DNA from: Pseudomonas proteolytica
GTDB taxonomy: Bacteria > Pseudomonadota > Gammaproteobacteria > Pseudomonadales > Pseudomonadaceae
Assembly (NCBI RefSeq): GCF_007858275.1
Contig: NZ_VFEV01000019.1
Coordinates: 61,261-125,260 of the forward strand
Reading direction: 5' to 3'
DNA: 64,000 bases
Every line of letters starts with the position of its first letter. Position 1 is the stretch's first letter. This document shows, piece after piece, positions 9,050 through 17,362 of the stretch. Made by a program: the position numbers and the translations under genes. The notes beneath the pieces are model-generated. The model was not told the DNA's origin and did no database searches. It was given only the letters and a program-made list of their open reading frames with translations.

Positions 9050-9907
9050 TCAGGTATTGCTGTAGGGCGCCGGCTGCGGATGGATCACCGCACGCAAGCG
9101 TTCTTCCTGGAGAAACTTCATGATGATCGGTGCCACCGCTTCGGCCCGGGTAATCAGAAACAGGTGGCCGTCGTCGATGATGTGCAACTGCGCATTGGGA
9201 ATGCGCCAGGCCAGCATGCGCATATTGACCAGCGGGATCAGCGGGTCGTCGTCGCCGGCCAGCACCAGGGTCGGCTGCTTGATCTTGTGCAGCCAGTGAA
9301 TGCTGGTCCAGCCCAGGCCTGCGAACAGTTGCCAGTAGTAGCCCAGCTTGCCCGCCGAGCGCACTTTGCTCGCGTGCTCGGCGGCCAGCTTTGAATCCCG
9401 GCGGAACGAGCCGCCATAAATCATTGGCGCGATGCGCACCACGTGGGACGGTTGGATGTAGCGCCGGGGGCTGGCCATCAGCCACAGCACTTTTGGCTTG
9501 CCCGGCACCATGAAGGCGCCGGCGGCGGTGGCGGCCAGGATCAGTTTCTTGCAGCGTTCCGGGTAGTCATAGGCAAACTGCTGCGCCAGGGCGCCGCCCC
9601 AGGAAACCCCAACGGCATTGACCTGGCCGTAGTCCAGGTAATCGAGCATGCGCGCGGTGAGCTTGGCCAGGCCGGGAAAGCGATAGGGGCGGCTGGGTGT
9701 CGACGAGCCGCCGACCCCCGGTACATCGAAGGCAATCACTTCCAGGTCCGGATCCAGGGCCTGGACGAACGGAAACACCAGCTCAAGGTTGGCGCCGATG
9801 CCGTTGAAAATCAGCAGTGGCGTCAAGTGAGACTTGCCCGGTCGTACCGCCGTGCGGATGGTCTGGCCATCCAGGTCGATGGTACGGAAGATGAACGGTT
9901 GCGGCAT
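9050..9907 (-). CDS. phaZ: PhaZ, intracellular medium-chain PHA depolymerase
   Basis: Encodes 285 residues of an alpha/beta hydrolase. Markers are the oxyanion region LLIFNGIGANLELVFPF, the nucleophile elbow GVSWGGALAQQ (Ser), an acidic residue in LVLAGDDDPLIP and the catalytic His in IIDDGHLFLITR. It depolymerises granule-stored PHA to hydroxy acids. An in-frame TTG lies 6 bp upstream; the ATG giving MPQPFIFRTIDLDG matches the usual PhaZ start. It lies between phaC1 and phaC2, and a REPIN precedes it. Confidence 0.95.
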   Translation of the reverse strand: MPQPFIFRTIDLDGQTIRTAVRPGKSHLTPLLIFNGIGANLELVFPFVQALDPDLEVIAFDVPGVGGSSTPSRPYRFPGLAKLTARMLDYLDYGQVNAVGVSWGGALAQQFAYDYPERCKKLILAATAAGAFMVPGKPKVLWLMASPRRYIQPSHVVRIAPMIYGGSFRRDSKLAAEHASKVRSAGKLGYYWQLFAGLGWTSIHWLHKIKQPTLVLAGDDDPLIPLVNMRMLAWRIPNAQLHIIDDGHLFLITRAEAVAPIIMKFLQEERLRAVIHPQPAPYSNT

Positions 9908-9948
9908 GCTCAAACCCTGTGAAGTGTTACTACTGGAATGCGGCCCAT

Positions 9949-10050
9949 GTAGGAGCGGGCTTGTGTGGGAGCGGGCTTGCCCGCGATGGCATCAACTCGG
10001 CCTGACAGAGACACCGTGTTGCCTGCATCGCGGGCAAGCCCGCTCCCACC
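9949..10050. repeat. REPIN between phaC1 and phaZ
   Basis: A REP half (TGTAGGAGCGGGC) at 9949 is followed by an inverted pair running from TGTGGGAGCGGGCTTGCCCG at 9964 to the reverse arm ending GCCCGCTCCCACC at 10050. Sitting inside the pha operon, the hairpin may protect phaC1 mRNA or reduce read-through into phaZ. Confidence 0.85.
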
Positions 10051-10088
10051 CTGATTGATCCCATTTCAATCGCGCAAAAGTGTTTGCC

Positions 10089-11768
10089 TTAGCGCTCGTG
10101 AACGTATGTGCCGGGTGCAGCCTCTGCCGCTGCGTAGGTCTTGTTACCCAAACTCGTAGGTGCTTTCTTTAGCTTGCCCGAGCGTTCCCCTATCCAGCCC
10201 TGCCAGTGCAGCCACCATGAGTCGGTATGTTTGGTGGCGTTTTCCTGCCAGTCCAAGGCCTTCTCGCCCATGCTCTCGCTGGTCTGGTAGCGCGCCTTCG
10301 GGTTGCCGGGCGGGTTGAGGATGCTCTGGATATGCCCGCTGCTGGACAATACGAACTCGACCTTGCCGCCAAACAATTGCGCCGACTTGTAGCAGGACTG
10401 CCACGGTGTGATGTGGTCGTTGGTGCCCGCCAGCGAGTAGATGTCGGCCGTCACCTGCTTGAGATCGATTGGTGTACCGCACACTTCCAGGGCATTGGCC
10501 CGTATCAGCGGGTTGTTCTTGAACAGCTCGATCAGGTCGCCATGGAAGGCTGCGGGCAGGCGCGTGGTGTCGTTGTTCCAGAACAGGATGTCGAACACCG
10601 GTGGCTCATTGCCCAGCAGGTAGTTGTTGACCCAGTAATTCCAGATCAGGTCATTGGGGCGCATCCAGGCGAAGACCTTGGCCATGTCCCGGCCTTCCAG
10701 GACGCCGGCCTGGTAGGAGTGGCGCTTGGCTGATTCCAGGGTCTGCTCGTCGACGAACAGGGCCACCTGGGTGTCAAGGGTGGTGTCCAGCACGCTCACC
10801 AGCAAGGTCAGGGCGTTGACCTTCTTCTCGCCCAGCGCCGCATAGTGGCCCAGCAGCGCGGTGCAAGTGATGCCACCCGAGCAGGCGCCGAGCATGTTGA
10901 TGTCTTTGCTGCCGGTAATCGCGGTCACCACATCGACCGCCTCTTTGAGCGCCTCGATGTAGGTCGACAGGCCCCATTCGCGCTGGGCCTTGGTGGGGTT
11001 GCGCCAACTGACAATAAAGGTCTGCTGGTTATTGCGCAGGCAAAAGCGCGCCAGGCTCTTGTCCGGACTCAGGTCGAATACATAAAACTTGTTGATCTGC
11101 GGCGGCACCACCAGCAGTGGCCGTTCGTGCACCTGCTCGGTGATCGGTTTGTACTGGATCAACTCCAGCACGTCATTGCGAAACACCACCGCGCCTTCAC
11201 TGGTGCCCAGGCTCTTGCCCACTTCAAAGGCGCCCATGTTCACCTGGCTCGGCATGCCGCCGTTATGGACCAGGTCCTTGGCCAGGTGCGAGAGGCCATC
11301 GAGCAGGCTCTTGCCACCGGTTTCAAAGAAGCGTTTGACGGCGGCCGGGTTGGCGGCACTGTTGGTTGGCGCCATGGCCTCGGTCATCAGGTTGATGACG
11401 AAGTGCCCGCGGCTGATGTCCTGTTCCGACAGGTTGCTGTCGCCGATCCAGTCGTGCAATTCCTTGCGCCACGCCAGATAGGTTTGCAGGTAGCGCTTGT
11501 AGAGCGGGTTCTGGCTCCAGGCGGGGTCGTTGAAGCGACGGTCATCGCTTTCTGGGGCAAGCTCGGACTTGCCGAACACCACGTTCTTCAATTCCACGCC
11601 AAAGTGGGCGACGTGCTTGACGCTGTGTAACGGTTGCTTGATGGCCTGGGTCAGCACCATCCGCGCAGAGGCCAATAAATCCTTTTTGCGTAACGCGATG
11701 ATCGGGTTCAGCCCCAGGGTGTTTTCCGAGGCCTGGCGTTTCAAGTCATCGTTATTCTTATTACTCAT
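10089..11768 (-). CDS. phaC1: PhaC1, class II poly(3-hydroxyalkanoate) synthase
   Basis: Encodes 559 residues and begins MSNKNNDDLKRQASENTLGL, the typical PhaC1 N-terminus. The nucleophile cysteine is in NMLGACSGGITCT, the Asp in SLAGTNDHITPW and the His in LSSSGHIQSILNPPGNPK. This is the first gene of the pha operon and the main polymerising enzyme for medium-chain PHA. A candidate -24/-12 promoter lies about 115 bp upstream (11884-11901). The C-terminus (AAPGTYVHER) closely matches that of PhaC2. Confidence 0.96.
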   Translation of the reverse strand: MSNKNNDDLKRQASENTLGLNPIIALRKKDLLASARMVLTQAIKQPLHSVKHVAHFGVELKNVVFGKSELAPESDDRRFNDPAWSQNPLYKRYLQTYLAWRKELHDWIGDSNLSEQDISRGHFVINLMTEAMAPTNSAANPAAVKRFFETGGKSLLDGLSHLAKDLVHNGGMPSQVNMGAFEVGKSLGTSEGAVVFRNDVLELIQYKPITEQVHERPLLVVPPQINKFYVFDLSPDKSLARFCLRNNQQTFIVSWRNPTKAQREWGLSTYIEALKEAVDVVTAITGSKDINMLGACSGGITCTALLGHYAALGEKKVNALTLLVSVLDTTLDTQVALFVDEQTLESAKRHSYQAGVLEGRDMAKVFAWMRPNDLIWNYWVNNYLLGNEPPVFDILFWNNDTTRLPAAFHGDLIELFKNNPLIRANALEVCGTPIDLKQVTADIYSLAGTNDHITPWQSCYKSAQLFGGKVEFVLSSSGHIQSILNPPGNPKARYQTSESMGEKALDWQENATKHTDSWWLHWQGWIGERSGKLKKAPTSLGNKTYAAAEAAPGTYVHER

Positions 11769-11883
11769 CTACGACGCTCCATTGTCCGAAAGACGAGTAC
11801 CGGGTACCGCTGTGCCCTAACTATCGAGGCACAACACAAGCCTGGTACTGCTGCTCGGGTGACCGTTGATACCACATCGTCAA

Positions 11884-11901
11884 ATGCAGGGAACTTGCCA
11901 A
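11884..11901 (-). promoter_or_regulatory. Candidate sigma54 (-24/-12) promoter of phaC1
   Basis: Read on the minus strand the site is TTGGCAAGTTCCCTGCAT. The GG and GC doublets are separated by exactly 10 bases, the invariant RpoN geometry, and the -24 half (TTGGCAAG) is near consensus. It points toward phaC1. From memory, a sigma54-dependent phaC1 promoter has been proposed in P. aeruginosa. The rest of 11769-12017 shows no gene. Confidence 0.45.
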
Positions 11902-12017
11902 TTCCATTGGTTACCCGAGTTTTATTTAATGCGCAAGCGGGCCAATCGTTGGCCACACGACAGGGCATTCAAGCAGATGAAATTAGAAAATGCCCACTAA
12001 TGAGCAAGAAGCCTGAG

Positions 12018-12395
12018 TTAGAGCATCAGCTTGACGACGGACTGGCTCGGGTCGCGGGTTTTTCCGGCCGCCTTGAGCTCGGCAAGATAATCGGCCCACA
12101 ACGCGTCCTGACGTACGGCGAGTTGGTAGAGGTAGTCCCAGGTGAACAGTCCGCTGTCATGACCGTCATCGAAGGTCAATTTCAGTGCGTACTGCCCGGC
12201 AGGTTCGATCTTGGTCAGGCCGACATTGAGCTTGCCAAATTGCAGGATCGGATTGCCGTGGCCCTGGACCTCGGCGGAAGGCGAGTGCACCCGCAGCAGT
12301 TCGGCACTCAGGTGATAGACCTCGTCCGGCCCGTAGGTCAGCGACAGGGTCTTGGAGGCTTTGTGCAGGTTGATGGCGGTGGGCATTTTAGACAT
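12018..12395 (-). CDS. DUF971 / gamma-butyrobetaine hydroxylase-like N-terminal domain protein
   Basis: Encodes 125 residues consisting only of the small DUF971 domain (SLTYGPDEVYHLSAELLRVH.., ..ALKLTFDDGHDSGLFTWDYL). In eukaryotes and some bacteria this domain forms the N-terminus of gamma-butyrobetaine hydroxylases; stand-alone forms are common in Proteobacteria and their role is unclear. The conserved DDGHDSGLFTW segment is intact. It is 162 bp from hslU with a REPIN between them, so it may be transcribed separately. No function is assigned beyond the domain. Confidence 0.85.
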   Translation of the reverse strand: MSKMPTAINLHKASKTLSLTYGPDEVYHLSAELLRVHSPSAEVQGHGNPILQFGKLNVGLTKIEPAGQYALKLTFDDGHDSGLFTWDYLYQLAVRQDALWADYLAELKAAGKTRDPSQSVVKLML

Positions 12396-12440
12396 TGGGG
12401 GAACCGCTCATGGATGATCCTGAAGGAACCGGCTTTAAAA

Positions 12441-12529
12441 TGTGGGAGCGGGCTTGCTCGCGAATGCGGTGGGTCAGTCACAGTTGCATAAACTGACCCA
12501 CCGCATTCGCGAGCAAGCCCGCTCCCACA
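12441..12529. repeat. REPIN with perfect 38-nt arms
   Basis: TGTGGGAGCGGGCTTGCTCG at 12441 starts a 38-base arm that is repeated perfectly as its reverse complement up to 12529, with a 13-base loop. It sits between hslU and the DUF971 gene, where it may also help end or stabilise the hslVU transcript. Confidence 0.92.
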
Positions 12530-12557
12530 TTAAAGCAGAGCGGTTCCTGTGTGAGGC

Positions 12558-13895
12558 TTACAGGATATAACGAGACAGGTCTTCGTTCAGCGCCAATTCG
12601 CCCAGGTGGCTGTTGACGTAGTCGGCGTCGATCTTGATCGCCACGCCATTCTGCGCGCCCGCCATGTCGCCGGCGCTGAAGGAAACTTCCTCCAGCAAGC
12701 GCTCAAGCAAGGTATGCAGGCGACGGGCGCCAATGTTCTCGGTCTTCTCGTTGACCTGCCAGGCAATCTCCGCCAGGCGCTTGATACCGTCCGGCAGGAA
12801 CTCGATGCCCAGGCCTTCGGTCTTCAGCAGCTCGCGGTATTGCTCGGTGAGCGAGGCGTGCGGTTCGCTGAGAATGCGCTCGAAATCGCCAGGGGTCAGC
12901 GCCTTGAGTTCCACGCGAATCGGCAGGCGGCCTTGCAGCTCCGGCACCAGGTCGCTTGGCTTGCTCAGGTGGAACGCACCGGACGCGATAAACAGGATGT
13001 GGTCAGTCTTGACCATGCCCAGCTTGGTATTAACCGTGCAGCCTTCGATCAGCGGCAACAGGTCGCGCTGTACGCCTTCGCGGGACACATCGACGCCCCC
13101 GGAGTTACCGCGCTTGGCCACCTTGTCGATCTCGTCGATAAACACGATACCGTGCTGCTCGACGGCTTCCAGGGCCTTGGCCTTGAGTTCTTCCTCGTTG
13201 ACCAGGCGCCCGGCTTCTTCGTCGCGCACCAGCTTGAGGGCGTCCTTGACCTTGAGCTTGCGGTTTTTCTTCTTGCCCTTGCCCATATTGGCAAACAGGT
13301 TCTGCAACTGGCTGGTCATTTCTTCCATGCCAGGCGGAGCGGAGATGTCGACGCCAGCGTGTTCGGCGACTTCGATCTCGATTTCCTTGTCGTCCAACTG
13401 GCCTTCACGCAAGCGCTTGCGGAACAGCTGGCGCGTGTTGGAATCCGAGGCGGGAGCGGCGTCTTCATTGAAACCGGTACGTGCCGGTGGCAGCAGGGCA
13501 TCGAGGATGCGCTCTTCGGCAGCGTCTTCAGCGCGATGGCTGACCTTGGTCATTTCCTGTTCGCGCAGCAGCTTCAGGGCGGCGTCGGCCAGATCACGGA
13601 TGATCGACTCGACGTCACGGCCCACATAGCCAACTTCGGTGAACTTGGTGGCTTCGACCTTGATGAACGGCGCGTTGGCCAGCTTGGCCAGGCGACGGGC
13701 GATCTCGGTCTTGCCGACACCGGTCGGGCCGATCATCAGGATGTTCTTGGGCGTTACTTCAACGCGCAATTCTTCGGGCAGTTGCATCCGGCGCCAGCGG
13801 TTACGCAGGGCGATGGCAACGGCGCGCTTGGCATCGTCCTGGCCGATGATATGGCGATTGAGTTCATGGACGATTTCGCGGGGAGTCATGGACAT
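12558..13895 (-). CDS. hslU: HslU, ATPase subunit of the HslVU (ClpYQ) protease
   Basis: Encodes 445 residues of an AAA+ unfoldase. Walker A is GPTGVGKTE (about residues 56-64), Walker B is GIVFIDEIDK, the pore-loop segment is TEVGYVGRDVES, the charged I-domain lies between about 130 and 240, and the sensor 2 region contains NIGARRLHTLLERLLEE. The C-terminus DLSRYIL inserts into HslV to activate it. It forms a hexamer that feeds substrates to the HslV dodecamer in the cytoplasm. It lies 38 bp after hslV, in one heat-shock operon. Confidence 0.97.
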   Translation of the reverse strand: MSMTPREIVHELNRHIIGQDDAKRAVAIALRNRWRRMQLPEELRVEVTPKNILMIGPTGVGKTEIARRLAKLANAPFIKVEATKFTEVGYVGRDVESIIRDLADAALKLLREQEMTKVSHRAEDAAEERILDALLPPARTGFNEDAAPASDSNTRQLFRKRLREGQLDDKEIEIEVAEHAGVDISAPPGMEEMTSQLQNLFANMGKGKKKNRKLKVKDALKLVRDEEAGRLVNEEELKAKALEAVEQHGIVFIDEIDKVAKRGNSGGVDVSREGVQRDLLPLIEGCTVNTKLGMVKTDHILFIASGAFHLSKPSDLVPELQGRLPIRVELKALTPGDFERILSEPHASLTEQYRELLKTEGLGIEFLPDGIKRLAEIAWQVNEKTENIGARRLHTLLERLLEEVSFSAGDMAGAQNGVAIKIDADYVNSHLGELALNEDLSRYIL

Positions 13896-13933
13896 AGTGG
13901 TGTGTGGTCCTCAAGCAGGAAAAAGCCGACGGC

Positions 13934-14464
13934 TTATTCCGCGAGGTCCTGCTCCTCAATGGTCAGGTTGTGGTTGGTGAACACGCAGATATCGCCGGCG
14001 ATACCCAGGGCGGTCTCGACGATTTCCCGGGCCGACAGGTCGGTTTTCTTCAGCAAGGCGCTGGCTGCGGCCTGGGCGTAGCCGCCGCCGGAACCCATGG
14101 CGATCAGGCCGTTCTCGGGCTCAACCACGTCACCGTTGCCGGTGATGATCAGGGACGCGTCTTTGTTGGCGACGGCGAGCATGGCCTCGAGGCGGCTGAG
14201 GGAGCGATCGGTGCGCCACTCCTTGGCCAGCTCGACAGCGGCGCGCACCAGATGGCCCTGGTGTTTTTCCAGTTGGCCTTCAAAGCGTTCGAACAGGGTA
14301 AAGGCGTCAGCGGTGGCCCCTGCAAAACCGGCAAGGACCTGGCCGTGGTACAGGCGACGCACTTTTTTGGCGTTGCCTTTCATCACGGTATTGCCAAGGG
14401 AAACCTGGCCGTCGCCGCCCATGACGACTTTGCCGTGGCGACGAACTGAAACGATGGTGGTCAA
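13934..14464 (-). CDS. hslV: HslV, peptidase subunit of the HslVU protease (TTG start)
   Basis: Encodes 176 residues if translation starts at the TTG at 14464, giving M-TTIVSVRRHGKVVMGGDG. This places the catalytic threonine at position 2, as the proteasome-like mechanism requires after Met removal. A GGAG lies 9 bases upstream. In-frame ATGs further upstream would add a tail and bury Thr2, so they are rejected. Other markers are GQVSLGNTVMKGNAKKVRRL and GSGGGYAQAAASALL. First gene of the operon with hslU, preceded by an RpoH-like promoter. Confidence 0.95.
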   Translation of the reverse strand: MTTIVSVRRHGKVVMGGDGQVSLGNTVMKGNAKKVRRLYHGQVLAGFAGATADAFTLFERFEGQLEKHQGHLVRAAVELAKEWRTDRSLSRLEAMLAVANKDASLIITGNGDVVEPENGLIAMGSGGGYAQAAASALLKKTDLSAREIVETALGIAGDICVFTNHNLTIEEQDLAE

Positions 14465-14510
14465 GGGGAGAGTCTCCACGCTGCGGGGCGAAAATGCCCT
14501 GATGGAACTC

Positions 14511-14538
14511 ATATGGGGGTGGCGGGGGAGATTTCAAC
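14511..14538 (-). promoter_or_regulatory. Candidate sigma32 (RpoH) promoter of hslVU
   Basis: On the minus strand the -35 element GTTGAAA is followed, 13 bases after the final A, by the -10 element CCCCATAT. The heat-shock consensus is CTTGAAA with CCCCATNT 12-15 bases on, so only one base of the -35 differs. The distance to the hslV TTG start is about 45 bp. HslVU is a classic heat-shock operon. Confidence 0.75.
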
Positions 14539-14607
14539 CGTAGGAAGGATGTGCGGACGAGTGGTGTCTAGCGGGCTGGCACAGGCTTGAGCGCACTATA
14601 AAACCAG

Positions 14608-14697
14608 TGTGGGGGCTGGCTTGCCTGCGATAGCGGTGTACCAGTCACTGAAAATATTGACTGATACACCGCTATCGCAGGCAAGCCAGCTCCCACA
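14608..14697. repeat. REPIN, GCTGGCTTGCC type
   Basis: An inverted pair whose left arm begins TGTGGGGGCTGGCTTGCCTG (14608) and whose right arm ends CAAGCCAGCTCCCACA (14697), with inner arms GCGATAGCGGTGTA and TACACCGCTATCGC. It lies between the SPOR protein gene and hslV. Confidence 0.9.
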
Positions 14698-14719
14698 TTT
14701 GATTCGTGTTGACTGTGGA

Positions 14720-15421
14720 TCAGCGGCTCTGGCGTTGTTGTAACAACAGGTTGCTAAAGCCAGCACCCGCCAGTTGTTTCTGCGCCACGGTCAGCTGTTC
14801 ACGGTTGCTGAACGGCCCGACCAACACGCGATACCAGGTCGCCTCCTTCACCGTCCCGGACTCCACCGTCACCGTCTGCCCGAGCAGGATGATCTGCGCA
14901 CGCACCCGATCGGCATCCGCCTGCTTGGGGAACGAGCCCGCCTGCAGGAAGAACTTGGTCACCGGCGCCGCCTTGGTGGTGGCGACCGGTGGTGCCGGCG
15001 GCGGGGTAATCCCGGCCAGTGCCGCCTGGGCGCGCGCGGTGTCGATCTTCGCTGCTTCCGCCGGGGTTACCGGGGTGGTCGGCACCTGCGGTGTCGGCAG
15101 GGTTTTCTCCGGCACGGCGTCTTGCGGCACGATCACTTCCGACTCCGGCAGCAGCGTGTAGAAGTCGTATTTCGGCTTCACAGGCGCGGTCGGGCTCGGT
15201 GGTGTCTTGTTCGCTTCGGCGATCTTGCTGGCCTTCTGTTGCTCCTGCTTGACCCGCTTGACGTCTTCACCCTGGCCCGGCTCCAGTTTCATCAGGAACA
15301 CGATAAACGCACCGACCGACAGGCCGATGGCCAGCCACATCCAGCCCGGGATCGGTTGTTTGGCCGGTGCCTGGTAGCGGCTGGCGCCGCGCTTGGGTGC
15401 AGGTTTTTTCTTGGCTGCCAA
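14720..15421 (-). CDS. SPOR-domain inner-membrane protein (FtsN-like) downstream of argS
   Basis: Encodes 233 residues from a TTG at 15421, one base after the argS stop. An AAG-type GGAG sits 10 bases before it, inside the argS 3' end. The order is a basic N-terminus (AAKKKPAPKRGASRYQAP), one membrane segment (WMWLAIGLSVGAFIVFLM, about 24-41), a proline/alanine-rich periplasmic linker, and a C-terminal SPOR domain (FFLQAGSFPKQADADRVRAQ; WYRVLVGPFSNREQL) that binds denuded glycan at the septum. This layout matches FtsN, and a gene of this type follows argS in other pseudomonads. Translation is probably coupled to argS. Confidence 0.88.
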   Translation of the reverse strand: MAAKKKPAPKRGASRYQAPAKQPIPGWMWLAIGLSVGAFIVFLMKLEPGQGEDVKRVKQEQQKASKIAEANKTPPSPTAPVKPKYDFYTLLPESEVIVPQDAVPEKTLPTPQVPTTPVTPAEAAKIDTARAQAALAGITPPPAPPVATTKAAPVTKFFLQAGSFPKQADADRVRAQIILLGQTVTVESGTVKEATWYRVLVGPFSNREQLTVAQKQLAGAGFSNLLLQQRQSR

Positions 15422-15422
15422 C

Positions 15423-17159
15423 TTACATACGCTCCAGAGTTTCCAGGCCCAACAGTTCCAGGCCTTGCTTGAGGGTCCGTCCAGCCAGTGCGGCGAGGCG
15501 CAGGCGGCTTTGCTTTTGCGTTTCGTCGTCGGCACTCAGGATCGGGCAGTTCTCGTAGAAGCTGGAGAACAACCCGGCGACTTCATACAGGTAGGTGCAC
15601 AGAATATGCGGCGTGCCTTTCTCGCCCACGCTGTTGAGTACTTCGCCGAACTGCGCCAGCTTGGCGGCCAGGTCATGCTCTTGCGGCGCTTGCAGGATGA
15701 TCTGGCCGTCGACTTCGCTGAAATCCTTGCCCAGCTTGCGGAATACGCCCGCCACACGGGTGTAGGCATAGAGCAGGTACGGCGCGGTGTTGCCTTCGAA
15801 GTTGAGCATCAGCTCGAAGTTGAAGCTGTAGTCGCTGGTACGGTGCTTGGACAGGTCGGCGTATTTCACCGCGCCAATCCCCACCACCCGGGCGATGTTG
15901 CGCAGGTCGGCATCGGCCAGTTCCGGGTTCTTTTCCTTCACCAGGTTGTAGGCACGCTCCTGGGCTTCGTTCAGCAGGTCGATCAGCTTCACGGTGCCGC
16001 CGTCGCGGGTCTTGAACGGACGGCCATCGGCGCCGTTCATGGTGCCGAAGCCCATGTGTTCCATGTGCATCGGGTGGGTGACGAAACCGGCGCGGCGCGC
16101 GACTTCGAACACTTGCTGGAAGTGCAGGGCCTGGCGCTGGTCGACGAAATACAGCGCACGGTCGGCCTTGAGCACGCCGCTGCGGTAGCGCACGGCCGCG
16201 AGGTCAGTGGTGGCATACAGATAACCGCCATCGGCCTTGACGATGATCACTGGCAGCGGCTCGCCGTCGGCGGTCTTGAATTCGTCGAGGAACACGCACT
16301 GGGCGCCGTTGCTCTCAACCAGCAAGCCCTTGGCCTTGAGGTCGTTGACCACATTGATCAGGTCGTCGTTGTAGGCGCTTTCGCCCATGACGTCGGCCAT
16401 GGTCAGCTTGACGTTCAGCAGTTCGTAGATTTTCTGGCAGTGGGACAGGGAAATATCGCGGAAGCGTGCCCACAGCTCCAGGCATTCCTGGTCGCCGGCC
16501 TGCAGCTTGACCACCAGGCCACGGGCACGGTTGGCGAACTCTTCGGATTCGTCGAAGCGCTTCTTGGCGGCGCGGTAGAAGTTTTCCAGGTCCGACAGTT
16601 CGTTGCTGGTGATGGGGTTTTCTTGCAGGTACGCCATCAGCATGCCGAATTGCGTGCCCCAGTCGCCCACGTGGTTCTGGCGGATCACGGTATCGCCGAG
16701 GAACTCCAGGACCCGCGCCACGCCGTCGCCAATGATGGTCGAGCGCAGGTGGCCAACGTGCATTTCCTTGGCCAGGTTGGGGGCCGACAGGTCGATGGCC
16801 ACACGCTGTACCGGGCCGGCCTTGCGTACGCCGATTTTGGCGTCGGCCAGGGCGGCGTCCAGGCGTGAAGCCAGGGCCTGGGTGTTCTGGAAAATATTGA
16901 TAAAGCCGGGGCCGGCGATTTCGGCCTTGCTCACCTGTGGGTCGGCCGGCAGTGCGGCAATGATTTTTTCCGCAAGGTCCCGCGGTTTCATGCCAGCAGG
17001 CTTGGCCAACATCATTGCGATGTTGCTGGCGAAGTCACCGTGCGTCTTGTCTCGAGAGTTTTCCACCTGGATCGCCGGCGTCAGGCCTTCAGGCAACACA
17101 CCTTCGTTGACGAGTTGGGTGAGGGCTTGTTGGATCAACTGGCGAATTGTGTCTTTCAT
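15423..17159 (-). CDS. argS: ArgS, arginyl-tRNA synthetase
   Basis: Encodes 578 residues, the usual length, beginning MKDTIRQLIQQALTQLVNEG. Class I synthetase: the HIGH motif is HVGH at about 134-137 in SAPNLAKEMHVGHLRSTIIG. The N-terminal Add1 domain (residues 1-110) and the C-terminal DALR anticodon-binding domain (starting near FNFELMLNFEGNTAPYLLYA) are present. It charges tRNA-Arg in the cytoplasm. An in-frame ATG 90 bp upstream is rejected because family members start at MKD. The stop is followed at once by the SPOR-protein start. Confidence 0.97.
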   Translation of the reverse strand: MKDTIRQLIQQALTQLVNEGVLPEGLTPAIQVENSRDKTHGDFASNIAMMLAKPAGMKPRDLAEKIIAALPADPQVSKAEIAGPGFINIFQNTQALASRLDAALADAKIGVRKAGPVQRVAIDLSAPNLAKEMHVGHLRSTIIGDGVARVLEFLGDTVIRQNHVGDWGTQFGMLMAYLQENPITSNELSDLENFYRAAKKRFDESEEFANRARGLVVKLQAGDQECLELWARFRDISLSHCQKIYELLNVKLTMADVMGESAYNDDLINVVNDLKAKGLLVESNGAQCVFLDEFKTADGEPLPVIIVKADGGYLYATTDLAAVRYRSGVLKADRALYFVDQRQALHFQQVFEVARRAGFVTHPMHMEHMGFGTMNGADGRPFKTRDGGTVKLIDLLNEAQERAYNLVKEKNPELADADLRNIARVVGIGAVKYADLSKHRTSDYSFNFELMLNFEGNTAPYLLYAYTRVAGVFRKLGKDFSEVDGQIILQAPQEHDLAAKLAQFGEVLNSVGEKGTPHILCTYLYEVAGLFSSFYENCPILSADDETQKQSRLRLAALAGRTLKQGLELLGLETLERM

Positions 17160-17276
17160 GGTGTTCTCTTTCGACCGCAAGCGGCGGTGCGCGATGCGCA
17201 GGTGGAAAAACTGGACATTATCCGGTGCGAGGGCGGGCTTGCCAACCATTCAGACCAGTTGGCGGACCTGCGGCCC

Positions 17277-17351
17277 TTATCGCAGGCCAGCCCGCTGCCA
17301 CATTTGACGGCGTTCACCGTTCAAATGTGGGAGCTGGCTTGCCTGCGATAG
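17277..17351. repeat. Inverted REP pair upstream of argS
   Basis: CTTATCGCAGGCCAGCCCGC (17277) and the facing copy AATGTGGGAGCTGGCTTGCC (17324) form a head-to-head REP pair of the GCTGGCTTGCC type, the left copy being degenerate (GCTGCCACA for GCTCCCACA). It lies between argS and priA, just past the priA stop. Confidence 0.8.
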
Positions 17352-17362
17352 CAATTTATCTC

